From the NCBI GenBank assembly GCA_023078555.1, contig CM041201.1:6579172-6643171 (forward strand): a stretch of 64,000 nucleotides of DNA, given 5' to 3'. A program made the translations under genes and the position numbers. The DNA comes from Ulva prolifera. Lineage: Eukaryota > Chlorophyta > Ulvophyceae > Ulvales > Ulvaceae. Each line of letters starts with the position of its first letter. The stretch's first letter is position 1. The notes under the pieces were generated by a model. That model was not told the DNA's origin and ran no database searches. It worked only from the letters and a program-made list of their open reading frames with translations. Of the stretch, positions 11,400 to 22,290 are shown piece by piece.

Positions 11400-11634
11400 T
11401 GTGTGTGGGTGTGTGCCTGGCGGCAACAGCCGTGAAGTCTGTGCGCGCGTGTGTGGGTGTGTGGGTGTGTGGGTGTGTGCCTGGCGGTCTGCAGGTCTGT
11501 GTCGTTTGCTGCGCGCGAGTTGGGTTTTCTGGGCGTGGTGGGTGTTGCGTGCGTGGGTGTCTGGGTTTTTGCTTCGTCTGCTTGCTTCTTTCGCGGTGCT
11601 GCCCGCCTTGCAGCCTTTGTCCTTGTAACACACG
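11400..11634 (+). mobile_element. 3' part of the older retroposon copy
   Basis: It continues the element interrupted at 10845 and ends CCTTTGTCCTTGTAACAC. The last about 150 bp are an inverted match to the nested copy, so the pair looks like a terminal-inverted-repeat element at first sight. Confidence 0.7.
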
Positions 11635-11726
11635 CGCACCCATTCGTATACGGCAAGGCTAGAATTCCAGTCGAAGAGCAAGCTTAGTTGCAGAGTACAG
11701 GTTCAGTTTGTGCAAACGCCAAGGCA

Positions 11727-11766
11727 GCTGCATGCTGCAGCTGCAGCTGCAGCTGCAGCATGCAGC
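11727..11766. repeat. Perfect 40-bp palindrome built of CTGCAG units
   Basis: The two 20-bp halves (11727-11746 and 11747-11766) are exact reverse complements. They consist of tandem CTGCAG flanked by GCATGC on both sides. Confidence 0.9.
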
Positions 11767-11977
11767 AGCACTGCCGCGGAATCCGGATTCCGAGCCCACC
11801 CGCGCCGCGGGCGGCTGTGACCGGTCTGCAGAGGTGCAAGCTTGTACACTTCCGGGGTGTCTCCGAAAGACACCAGATAGGACTTGCCGCATGCCTGGCC
11901 GACACGGGTATCGGCGACCCGCGATATCGATGCCACGGTACCGGCTGCAGCACGCAGCGCTGCAAGCGGGACGAGAC

Positions 11978-12427
11978 CAGGGCTCTACAGGCCTGGTTTT
12001 CCCTGTCGGGAGAACCGCAGCCCTGCCCATTTTTTGGTCGGGCTGGCCCGATATGCAGCCTGCTGGATGTCGGGGTTCCCGACAACCCCCTCAGGTTCCG
12101 TCGGCCGGCCCGGGGGTGTCACAATTAAATCGCGGGTGATTTGTGTTGGTACGTGCTAATGCAGTGGACAGTGTTCCCGGCTTCACAGATCTGAAAGCTG
12201 TTACTGCAGCAAGAACTCGGCATCCCGACAAGCTGTCGGCGTTTAAACCACCGTCAGGGATCCCGAAAAGCACCATTGGCGCCCGTCGGGCACGCCCGAC
12301 GGAACTTCCCTGGCTTGCCGGGAAACCCGACGGCTCGGTTCGCTCGCCGTCGGGTTTTTTTTGCTCTTTTCCAAAAAAAAATCGGCCGATTTTCCCGGGA
12401 AACCGATCGGGATGTAGAGCCCTCGTC
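11978..12427. mobile_element. Short non-autonomous hAT-like element
   Basis: The element starts CAGGGCTCTACA and ends TGTAGAGCCCTCGT. It is flanked by ACGAGAC at 11971-11977 and 12428-12434 (7 of the 8 bases expected for hAT). Subterminal CCxGGTTTTCCCxG is shared with the larger element at 25868. No protein-coding content is seen. Confidence 0.7.
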
Positions 12428-12513
12428 ACGAGACTGATTCGCGGGGCTATAGCAGCTATAGCTGCTTGAGCCTGAGCTCCAGTCTAGTCAGTTGGCGTGG
12501 TTCAAACGTTACG

Positions 12514-12567
12514 TAGCATTTGTGGAGCTGCTAACATTTGTGGAGCTGCTAGCATTTGTGGAGCTGC
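12514..12567. repeat. Three tandem 18-bp repeats
   Basis: The unit AGCATTTGTGGAGCTGCT occurs at 12514, 12532 and 12550, with one base changed in the middle copy. No function is evident. Confidence 0.85.
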
Positions 12568-13984
12568 ATGCTACCGGCTGTGCACATGCACGCTGACTCC
12601 GGGGAGCTCCGTGTACCTCTCACGGCGTTCAGCCAGAGCACACGTCACATCACTGCAGTCGTGAATTTGAGAGACCAGTCGACCACACTGCCGCAGCCCG
12701 AGATTGTACGGCCGCGCGCGCGGGAGTGCCGCGAAATGGGATGCCACCGAGGCCGCTGCCGCCATGGCGCGCGCCGTGGCATATACATTGCTGCTTCGGA
12801 CCACGGCGTCGTTGTGCATCTCAGGCAGAGATCTTCACAACTGCAGACTCAGTCCTGTGCATGGCCAATCGGACATGGGGCCCCCGGGCGCATTCCAACG
12901 TGAGCACCCCGAGACTTCTCCAGGCAAGGCATCGGCCACCTCCCGGCCGTTCCCACAGCCCCTCAGCCATGAGCACATAAGCCTGCAGCATAGCACTCGG
13001 GCTAGAGTGGTGATCCTGCCCAGCTGCCCGCACCACACGTGTGCGGGCGCCCTGCGGAATGATGTGTCCAGTACGCCGCACTCCCCTGCCTACTAATACC
13101 TGCAGGCGCCTTGCCATCTGTGCACCGTTCCCCACATGGTCAAATTAAGCGATACAAGACCGTCCGGCCGCACCTTCTGGACGATTGCGACGCCGATGTG
13201 TTGCCGCTCACAGCCGGCCTGAGTCCTGTGCAGGCTTTGCATGTAGTTACAAAGGACAGAGGCCGGGCAGCGAGCCGTTGCGAGGAAGTTCGCAGCAAGA
13301 CGCACGCACTACTCTGGTGTCCACGGAAAAACACCATCCACACGTATTCTGCAACACCCATCGGGCCATTTGAAGGGGGCCCTGGAAGTGTGTGCCAGAG
13401 GAGAATTCCGCGGTGGTGGCGCCAACAAACACATTGAATTGCATGTTCAGTCTTTGAGGGAGAGTAAACAATAAGCCAAGCTGGATTGCGTGTGGTGCTT
13501 TTACTGCTGCAGTGCGAGAGTGTTCCCGGTCTCTCCCTGAAGCACCGTTATCTGCGTCTGTTCAGCTGCATACAGTAAGTGAATGACCGTTACACTTCGT
13601 ATACCTGGCTCGCAGCGTCCTCCGGTTGGAACAGGGGTGCACAGAGCACTTGCCATCCAGCAGATCCCGCCCAGAGATAGGGTTTCAGCATAGTCTGCCC
13701 TGAATTGCTGTGTATCATGTGGCCAGTGTACTGTGGTGTCCTTCATAACACCCACGTTTGCAGCAACCTAAATAACGTGTCACGCAAATGACCCAGAGCG
13801 ACCAAGTCAACTATCTCCAGGAGCTATCTGTGCCCCGCTGTGCAAATGAAGCCAGAAACAGACCTGCAAGCTTGCATAAGGCAAAGGCCACAGTACTTGA
13901 CCTGACAGTACAAGCTGCAACCGTTTGGCCTCAAGTTTCGCGGGTGCCATTGTTCCGGCTCATGCACACTGACCGCCTGCTTGC
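12568..13984. other. No gene recognised
   Basis: Open frames exist on both strands between 12556 and 13135 (for example a hydrophobic start MARAVAYTLLLRTTAS at about 12764 on +). None could be joined to a recognisable protein. The stretch includes a retroposon tail at 13238-13310. Confidence 0.3.
13238..13310 (-). mobile_element. Retroelement 3' tail, type B
   Basis: GCATGTAGTTACAAAGGACA followed by GAGGCCGGGC is the reverse complement of the tail directly downstream of the retroelement-type frame at 35513-36352. It is probably a heavily 5'-truncated insertion. Confidence 0.65.
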
Positions 13985-14037
13985 TGGTTCTGCCGCGCTG
14001 CCCGCTTCACTGCCATTCTCCTAGGCCTTGTAACACA
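13985..14037 (+). mobile_element. Retroposon 3' tail, type A (degenerate)
   Basis: CGCTGCCCGCTTCACTGCC and a terminal CCTTGTAACACA match the 3' end of the copy at 45643-46235. The rest of the element is absent. Confidence 0.5.
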
Positions 14038-14202
14038 TACACTGCCCACCGAGCTCCATCTGCGACCAGAATCACCATTTTACCGTTTGCTGTGCCCGAA
14101 GCCTACCTGAGCCGACCCTGCACAACCACCACTGCGGGCCACGTATCCCAGCGCTGTTGCGCCACAGCTGCATGGCGTATGCGCAAGCACTCCGCCTTGC
14201 CA

Positions 14203-17200
14203 TTAAGACAGCAGGATCAGATTATTTGCCGCAGCAGCCATTGTCATCTGATCAACATCCCCTTCTGATGCCAGCGCGCGCTCCACTGGCACAACGTCGG
14301 CAGCCGCGACGTGACTCCAGGCCTGCGCGGACGCAAGGCGCCCGGGCATCGCATAGCCCAGGCCGCCGCTGCTCTGCACGGGTGGTAGCGTGAACGTCAC
14401 GCACGCCTGCTCAAGCCCGTTCGCGATGGCAGCGGCCAGCACTGTGCGTGCGAGCCCGTAGTCCACCAGGTCAGACCCTGCATACCGCACTCATCTCTGC
14501 ACCTGCCGGTCCTGTCGATCCTCCCCCAGGCTTCTCGGCTTTGCCTGCCTTCACACCTACTGAGCCTAAAATCTGAGCTGTGAGCGGCCACCCTGAACTG
14601 TGCATGTTGTCTCTCGTGTTACCTGCCCTGTCATCTTCGCAGCACGTGCCCTGAAACCCTGCTTTTAGTACTAGTTGTACCAGAGCCCAGGTTGTTCAGG
14701 GCCCGGAATGTCCGTGTGGATGTCCAAACATCCCTACCTCCTGTCACGGGGTCCGTGATCTTTCAGATTTGCGTTCTTGGTTCCACTGTAAGTGTTTCCG
14801 ATAGCTCAAACGCCGCCACCCAACAGCACAGCACGAGCCGGCACCAAGGAGGCACAGCAGGGTGATCACATGCATGGCTAGCCAGTGGCAGCATGCACAG
14901 CACACACCTGGCCCAGCGTGGTTGAACCACAGAACGACCTCCTTCTTGTACCCCGCCACAAGGTCCGCGAACCAGACACGGTAATCGCCGCCAAAGAGTT
15001 TCGGGTGCAGCCTCATCGCGGCAACGACGTGGAAGGCCACGCAGTGCAGCGCCGCGACTGGCGTGTCCATATCAACAGCCACGTGAATGCCCTCCCACAG
15101 CGGCTGCGAGCGCGTGATGTTATGCAGTCGCATTCTGGTCATCTCAGAGGTGGGGATGGTGACATCGGCACCGTCGACGCGCGTGAGGTGCACCTTGAGC
15201 AGCGTCACACTGTTCACATCGTACCGCGTGCCCTCGATGCTGATTGTTTCGCCGACGTAGAACACGTTTTGGAAAAGGAAGATGCTGTTCTCAAACACCT
15301 GCATGTATCCGCTCCAGCCTGGGGCACCACATCCGATCGTGCACGTGCAGATGACCCGCACTGTCGCAGGTGTTGTACATCTGGAAGAGTGTACGGGTCC
15401 AAGCAACCACCAATGGAAATCCCACATGCCAAGCATCCCACACAGCAGCTTGCACTGTCATACGTGTGGTGCTGAGACCGCAGCTGTAACACGGCTGGTT
15501 CCTATGCGCCGGAGGCCTTCATAACAAGCATCCCGTGGGTCTTCCTGTCCCTATGCACATGCTGCCGCATCAGCGTCCCACGACATGCTGTCGCAAGCTG
15601 ATTGATAGAGGTGCGAAGGACAGCCAACAGCACTCCAGATCCTGTTGCACCCAGCCAACTGGCGAGGAATACGCCAAGCCGGGTGGGTAGTTTCTGCGGC
15701 CACCGGTGCTATGCGGCGTTGAAGTGCCCCGCCGCACACAGCACGAACACAGTAGCACACCTGGCGAATGGCATTGCCGAAGATGAACGACATTGAGAGG
15801 AACACCGCCGACAGCGCCGTCCACGTCACCTGCACCGTGCCAGGATCGAAGATCGCGGCCGCGATGAACACCCACACAATCGACAGCACCACCCCGAGCG
15901 CTGTCTCCACCTCGCGCACGACCGTCTGGTTGTTTGCGAGCGCACGCGACAGCCGCTTGCGCTGCCCATACACCGACTCCATTGCACTGACCACCTCCTC
16001 CATCGTCGCTGTCGTCGTGCCGCCGCCAGACAGCAGCGCCCATGCCTTGTCGCCACTGAGGCGCACACGCTGCGCGGCGTACCGCACATCCCCCTCTGCG
16101 AGTCCCACACCCACGCTCGTCTGGCGGAGGGTAAAGAACATCCAGTAGCCGAGCTGGCGGGCATGGGCGCGGTTGCATAGGGACTCCGTCTCCTCATTGT
16201 CATCGCCTTCCGGCACCTCGAGGGAGAACACCTTGATGTAGGAGTTGTCGGTGAGGTAGTTCAGCATCTGCTGCACGGCGGCTTGCACGTGCAGGGTGGC
16301 GGACATGGGCGCTGTGCTGTCCGTGGCTTTCGGCGTGGCCGGGTCGTCTGCAGAGTCCGCGACCCTCGTCAGTTGTGGGCGTGTTGTGACCACACGCTGA
16401 TGTATATCTCAGGCTTATTGGCGACATACGACGTCGATGTGTGGCGTGTCTTAACTACTGGAATTCCATGCATCCGAATCCCAACCATCTGATTGATTAG
16501 AGCTCCCAGAGCTGAGCACACCAGTGGAGCGAAAGGCTTTGACCACTTGACGATACGAGGCAGCACACACCGGAATCTTCGGCTGCCCATGGCGACAGCA
16601 AGCCGATGGCAGAGCGCAGCTTTAGCGGTGCCATCCCGGACATGACATCCATGCTGTCTCTGCTGCCTGCTGCGCTGTCGCTCGCCTTGCGCTGGCTGAT
16701 GTCCGGCACCGACATGAACGATGGCGCCCGTATCCGAATGTGCCCTTTGTCTTGAGCATCTTGCTGTGCCGCCTGCTCAGCATGTGGAAATCAGGTTTGA
16801 GTGTGAGGTCTATTCTGAGCAGTGGAAGCCTTGGCACACTGACCACTGTGCCGCCCCAATGTGGCCATGCACATGTGCTGTCACCGATTTGGTCAGCTGG
16901 GTACCAGGCATGTGCACTTACCCAGTGTGCATCACACAGCGGCCGAGGCAGAGTCTGCACACAACTAAGTCAGCCATGTCTGCAATCTCACTAAGCATAC
17001 ACCTAAAGAGAATTTTGGAGGTACGTGCACAGCATGGCTGAGCCCAGGCGGGTGCTTCAAATGAGTCAATGTGGGTGTGCCAATGTTTGCGAGTCGCGAA
17101 GTACCGGAGGTTCGACCGCTTGCTGACGACAACCACAGCAGGCCGCTGCAGCGACACCTGCCGAGTGGCGGAGCCCGTGCTGATAGCGCCATGTGTATGG

Positions 17201-19945
17201 GCGGCTGTGTACATGCACCAGGGCCAGCCTCCCATTCAGAATGGGCGCACCGCTGCAGTCGCATCCCCATCCGTCTCCAGCGCACTCACACTGCTCGAGT
17301 CTTGCCCGAGCTCCGGCTGCATTTGTGAGGGGTTGTGTGAATTGCATGACCAAAACGAGAAAAGCTCGCTTTGTGCCATTGCGCCACTGACCTGACTCAG
17401 CTCGGCCTGGTCTGCAGCCGTGACTGGGATCATGCAGTTCACGATGACACTCCCGAACGGCGGTTCGACTAGGTCGCAGGTTGACCGGGGCACCTCTGAG
17501 GCGAGCCTTGATTCAGATTTCGCCCGGCGCGCTAAGAACGCTCGTGGTTGGCTACCTGCCATCCGGGCATTGACCGACCCGATGCGCAGGAATGTACCAG
17601 GCTTGGGCTTCTGCACAACCTGAAACTGCGTGCAGAGCACATTTGACAAACGGTCCCTCACCTGCTCGGCTCTGCAATGCACCAAGTGGTCTTCAGCCAC
17701 CAAATTACATGATTTCGAGCTCTGTTTGATGGCTGACACATAATTCCAGCGGGGGGATAAGGCCCAGGGCATTGGCCTCGACATGAAGTACATGCTCAGC
17801 TTGACCAGGCAGTACGATCTACGAGTCGACATATATTCGTATATCTGCATCAAGGTGGATGCACCATGGCGCACGCGTGAAGCACTGCAGCAGGAAAGTG
17901 GCAAACACCTGGCTCGTATGCTGTCAATTCGGTTATCGCCCTGATGTTCATATTCCCAGAAGCCCGCGTGGCGAATCAGGCGCTCCACATACTGCAAGGC
18001 CGCCCAGTGGGCAGGGCCATACGCCCGCAGCTGAAGCTTGCAGCCATCAAGGAGGACTGTTGCCTGCGGGGCCAGGCCGTGTGGCTTGGACAGCTGTCGG
18101 ATGATCGTTTCGTGCATCAGAGCTTCCTGCAGGCGTCACACCTGACTATCCACTTGTGGCTCAAATGCCTATTCGTGGCACCGATGCCTGGCATGGCAGG
18201 TAGGTGCAACCGCTAGCCAGCACACAATCAGGTAGCGACATGGGGCAGAGGTCGCACCTGCATCTTAGGAAAGTGGTGGGCATGATGGGTGTGGATAGAC
18301 AGGTGTTTCCCAAGCGCTGATCGCACAAGGCCGACGGTCGTGTACAGGAGGTACACAAGCAGGAGCCGCCAGATGACACTGTGAACTGGCAGGAAGGAAG
18401 TGGTCCACCAGAAGGCCCCAGCTGTGTCGGCGCCTGCCTCCTGCCAGGCCTGGGCCTGCTTTGCCCACCGCACAGGCGGGTCCATGATGATGAACCAGAT
18501 CCCCAGGACCAGTCCAGCGCGTACAACATACTTCAGCGGGCGCCACAGGTTCACAAGTGTTAGTAGCATCTGCAGCAGTACCACATTGTTTTGAGGGCAG
18601 CTGGGCAGCAGCAATAGACTTGCAGAGGACAAGAAGAAAACCCGACAGCTCCATTGTGATCGGGTCCAACTCATACACACAGGGTCACAGCATTCCGTAT
18701 GCAAATGGGTCCAGGTGTGGTGGTGCATGCCGTGGCCATGGTCTGACAGAGGTTGTCACAAGGATGCTTTCTGATTGTTGGGTGAACCATCAGACGAGGC
18801 ATGCACGGCGGCAGGTCTGTGCACCTCCATGGGCACAGAATTCGGCCTCGGCATCAATGCGCGTTGCACAAATGCTACATTACAGAATCATGTGGTAGAA
18901 CTGGAGCGAAAGCGGAAGCGCACGCTGCCTTGCGCTAAGGAGGTGTAAATGAGCATCATGCTGATACCTGCGCTCAATCGGGCAACTCCATATGCAACCA
19001 GGTTCAATGGCCAGAATAGCAGCGCCACAAGCAGCCAGCGCCACAAGGCAGCTCCTTTGACATGTATCATCGTGGCCATGCGGCACGCGACCACCAGCCG
19101 GCGCTCCAAATCACCACTGATGAGGATGGGAGGGCATGTCTGGTTGGTTCCACCTTTGTCTATGCAGGCCTGATACCCAGCCTGACAGTCGAGTGCCCTG
19201 CACTTGTAATGTTCGCACGGCGGTAGATGTGAATTGGTGATCTAAATTACTCACGAGGTGAAAAACAGGCACACATGGCCGGCTCGCGAGGTGCTAATGC
19301 TGTGTTCATAGCAACCGCATCTTTGAGCCGGCATGTCTGAACACGAAGCTTGGGGCTGAGACATGCTGGACGATTTGCTGATGTGCTCGGACACACTGTA
19401 TGGGCAACACCAAAGTCATCCATAGATGTGTGAAGACTGCTATCACGGCAAGCAAGCTCATGGATGTCTGTGGGGGCTGAACATGATTGACAGCATTTCG
19501 AACTGATTCACGCTGGCCACACGCACAGACTTTGGAGGAGCGCTTTCACCTAGCAACAGGCATCGCAAGTTCTAGTGAGTAAGTACCTGTGAAGGTCCTG
19601 GATCCACAAAAAGCTGATGGCAACTCCAGCTCCACACCACAGGAGCAGCCAGAACATGCGCACGTACATCTTCTTGACCTTGACAAAGCTCGACGTGGAA
19701 GCAAGCCCCTGTGGCCGCTTTCGCTCACTGGCTGCATCGTCGAGGGACTGCAGAACGTCGTCGATGAGGGTGAGTGTTCTTTCTGCAACATCTGCTGACA
19801 GCTTCTGCTCGGCTTGTTTGAGGGCTGAATCATCCTCAAACACTGAGCATCTGTCATTGTAGAGCGGGACCTTGAGCCTGCCGTTTTCAGAGGTTCTTGA
19901 AGCCTTACCGAAGTCGGTGCCTTGTTGACTTGGAACAGCAGCCAT
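14203..19945 (-). CDS. MscS-family mechanosensitive channel, Msy/MSL type, copy 1
   Basis: Nine exons (5' to 3'): 19587-19945, 18924-19197, 18258-18569, 17909-18126, 17392-17671, 16571-16772, 15761-16347, 14908-15298, 14203-14477, giving 965 aa; every junction keeps phase. Spans: one in exon 1 (FWLLLWCGAGVAISFLW), one in exon 2, two in exon 3, then a cytosolic loop (about 316-640), a fifth span (VVLSIVWVFIAAAIF) and the pore span (SMSFIFGNAIRQV), followed by the MscS beta domain (about 745-874). The family opens under membrane tension, at ER, plasma or plastid envelope membranes; location is not readable here. This copy is the most divergent. The EF-hand position reads SGGGTTTATMEE, lacking acidic ligands, so it probably does not bind Ca2+; the HPFDVGD motif reads NVFYVGE. 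Exons 7 and 8 of the other copies are fused. Copies 2-4 lie downstream on the same strand. Confidence 0.85.
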
Positions 19946-20648
19946 ACACACGCAGCCTGGCAGGTAAGCACAGATCTCTGCACAGACAAGAATTTAACAC
20001 TTTTGACCGGTTTGTCCCGGTCGAAACGCGGTGCGGGGCGGCCAGCAAAGCGGCTGGCAATCAGTCTGAGTGTTGTGGACACCAATCGTGGTGTTCCTCA
20101 TCGCTAGTTGTATGCAATCAAGGCAGGTCCCCCACAGAAGAGACAGACCGGCAAGGGTGATTGTTCACATCGCCAGCTTCGATGCAGCAGGTACATATTT
20201 GTGGGCACATAATAAACCTTACATTGTCCGGAGCCTCAGCATTTTGACTTACAGCTACGCATGACACCATCCCGCGCGCATTAGCGCGCGCGCTGGGAGA
20301 CTGGAAATTCGGCATGCTGCACCGCGCTGACACGTGGCCTGTCTTTGTAGTCAAGTTTCTCGTTATTTGGGGGTATTTGAAAACGCAGCGCCTGAGAACA
20401 CGAAAAGGACATTCCACATGCTTCGTATGCTTGTTTATGGAACATCTACATTGAGATTCATTCGAGTTGTGTTGTGCAGCACGTGACGTGACCCGACTGT
20501 TACAGCGGCTACGGCAAATCGGGCCTGTGTTGTGCATTACGGCCGGGAGGTTTCTCGGCAGTTCAGGTGTAAAGACTGTTAGTCAAGAGACATGGAGTGT
20601 GAGATCTGTCGACTACCCTTTAAGGTCCAGCTGCTTATATACTGTAAG

Positions 20649-21404
20649 CTAGCCTGTGTACGACACCTGCCACAGTGCGCTGTGCTCAGCACACTGACCC
20701 CGTACACACCAGAGGCTCCCATCGTGTCCGCCTATACGCCGGACATTTGCAATGCTTCTGGAGAATTCCAGAGCAGTGCCTCGATGGCTCGCCTGCGTCA
20801 GCAGGACGAGTCTGACGACCACTGTTAGCAGAGTCCCATACTGCCAGCCACGGTCACGTGGACTGACGGGACATTCCGGAGGCTTCCAGAATACTCTAAG
20901 CCATGCATCTCCATGCGTGTGACGTATCGTCACATCAGGCTTATATGAAAATTTTGGGTGGACGTAGCAGGCTGGTTTCTGTAGCTGGCGCATCAAGAAC
21001 ATGTTGAAGCTACGGGCTTGTGTTTGTACACACACAGGTATGTTGGCAGATTGGTCTGGAATGCGATAACATTTGATTGACGACCTCACAGGCCAGATGC
21101 CGAACAGGCGCACCCATGGGTGCGCCACAGGAGTGCGCCATTGAGTGCGAACAGGCAAAGTCTTTGTAGACACGCTTATTTTACAATACACGGGTCTTAA
21201 GCTGTAGCTATTTGTATTGCGAGTGCAACAACATAATCCCGGCGACGAACGGAGCACATGCGAGCCAGTTGCGCCGCGTGCAGTGCTACATGCTTGTGGG
21301 GTAGCGTATGGTGTTGCGGCCTGCAAGCATGATGCCACGGCAAACAACTGACGCGATATTGAATAATCATACATTACGGTGCATTTCGTGTCGCACGGTG
21401 CCAC
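20649..21404 (-). CDS. Unassigned 251-codon open frame
   Basis: This is the longest uninterrupted frame in the 20-25.8 kb gap. The product is rich in Cys, Arg and Ser, has no clear membrane span, signal peptide or repeat, and matches no family I know. It crosses a GCGCAC cluster at 21107-21140. A frame this long is unusual but not impossible by chance in 64 kb of this composition, and no splice-site context supports it. Confidence 0.15.
   Translation of the reverse strand: MAPCDTKCTVMYDYSISRQLFAVASCLQAATPYATPQACSTARGATGSHVLRSSPGLCCCTRNTNSYSLRPVYCKISVSTKTLPVRTQWRTPVAHPWVRLFGIWPVRSSIKCYRIPDQSANIPVCVQTQARSFNMFLMRQLQKPACYVHPKFSYKPDVTIRHTHGDAWLRVFWKPPECPVSPRDRGWQYGTLLTVVVRLVLLTQASHRGTALEFSRSIANVRRIGGHDGSLWCVRGQCAEHSALWQVSYTG
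21107..21140. repeat. GCGCAC/GTGCGC motif cluster
   Basis: GGCGCACC at 21107 and GTGCGCCA at 21120 and 21133, spaced 13 bp. The first two form a short inverted repeat around CATGG. Confidence 0.6.
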
Positions 21405-22209
21405 TTGCTGCCGTAAGTGTGGCCTTGGCCCGGTATTGCTGGATCATTCGCTGGGGCAGTCCCCAGCTTGCGGCCACGCTAAAGCGCAGATAATCGTATG
21501 AAAATAAGGCAAAATCCCTCAGGAATTACGTTTACGCCATTTCTCGATGTCCGGACCGTGTCTAAGCAGAGCTTCATCGCTTCTTTGAGTATGTCCGGGC
21601 AATGTGACGGAGCAGTAAAAATCCTACACGGTGATCAAATGGCTCGTAATCGTTTCATGGACGCGTCAACCTTTGTATACGTTCCATTACTGTTTGCTTG
21701 TGTGGCCAGTGATAGCTGATTGTATCGTTGGGTTCCACTTGGGCTGTCTTGTGCACTTCGTGCTGAAGCAACGTATTTACGTAGCCCGGGCGCGGTCCCA
21801 AAACGATTACCACAAAGCATTCACAAGCGGCACACAGAAGCGCTTCTTTCATCCTCTTCGCTGCACGATGTTCGGTGACTCTGTAGCCGCTGCGTGTTGC
21901 GACTCGGGTGGTGAGCCATGTTTTGCAAAGCAACCAAGACTGCAACCACGACTGGGGTCCATGTTGGCGCAAATGCAGCGACAAAGTTGAACGCATATCA
22001 CATATGGTTCAATAATTGTATTCTGTCGTATGAGAAGTGTGTGCTAGAGACACCGCATGTGCATGTGAAGGCTTGCCAGCGTCACGCGTGATGGCACAGC
22101 TGCCTTTCACCGCATAGCCCCACTGACACACATGTTGATGTCATAGACACTGATATCGGCCAGCTTGAGTGCCGTCAGGCGCGCGTGCATATTGGCACAT
22201 ACTGCACTG

Positions 22210-22290
22210 GCGCACCTGTCGCGAACGGCTCACGCCTGAAACCGCGGCGCACTGTCTGCAAGTGCGCCACAAAATACATGGGTGCGCACG
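22210..22290. repeat. GCGCAC/GTGCGC motif cluster
   Basis: GGCGCACC at 22210, GGCGCACT at 22248, GTGCGCCA at 22263 and GTGCGCAC at 22283. Confidence 0.55.

Noticed and set aside
10841-11634. A MITE with about 150-bp terminal inverted repeats
   Set aside because: The flanks carry a 15-bp direct repeat around the inner part, and the outer parts are collinear with the copy at 45643-46235. A nested self-insertion explains the inverted ends better.
11720-12570. CRISPR-like repeat array
   Set aside because: The repeats are simple tandem or palindromic units without unique spacers, and the DNA is eukaryotic.
17236-18117. A single 293-codon gene on the minus strand
   Set aside because: It is two exons of MscS copy 1 (17909-18126 and 17392-17671) with an intron that happens to stay open; the paralogs show the splice positions.
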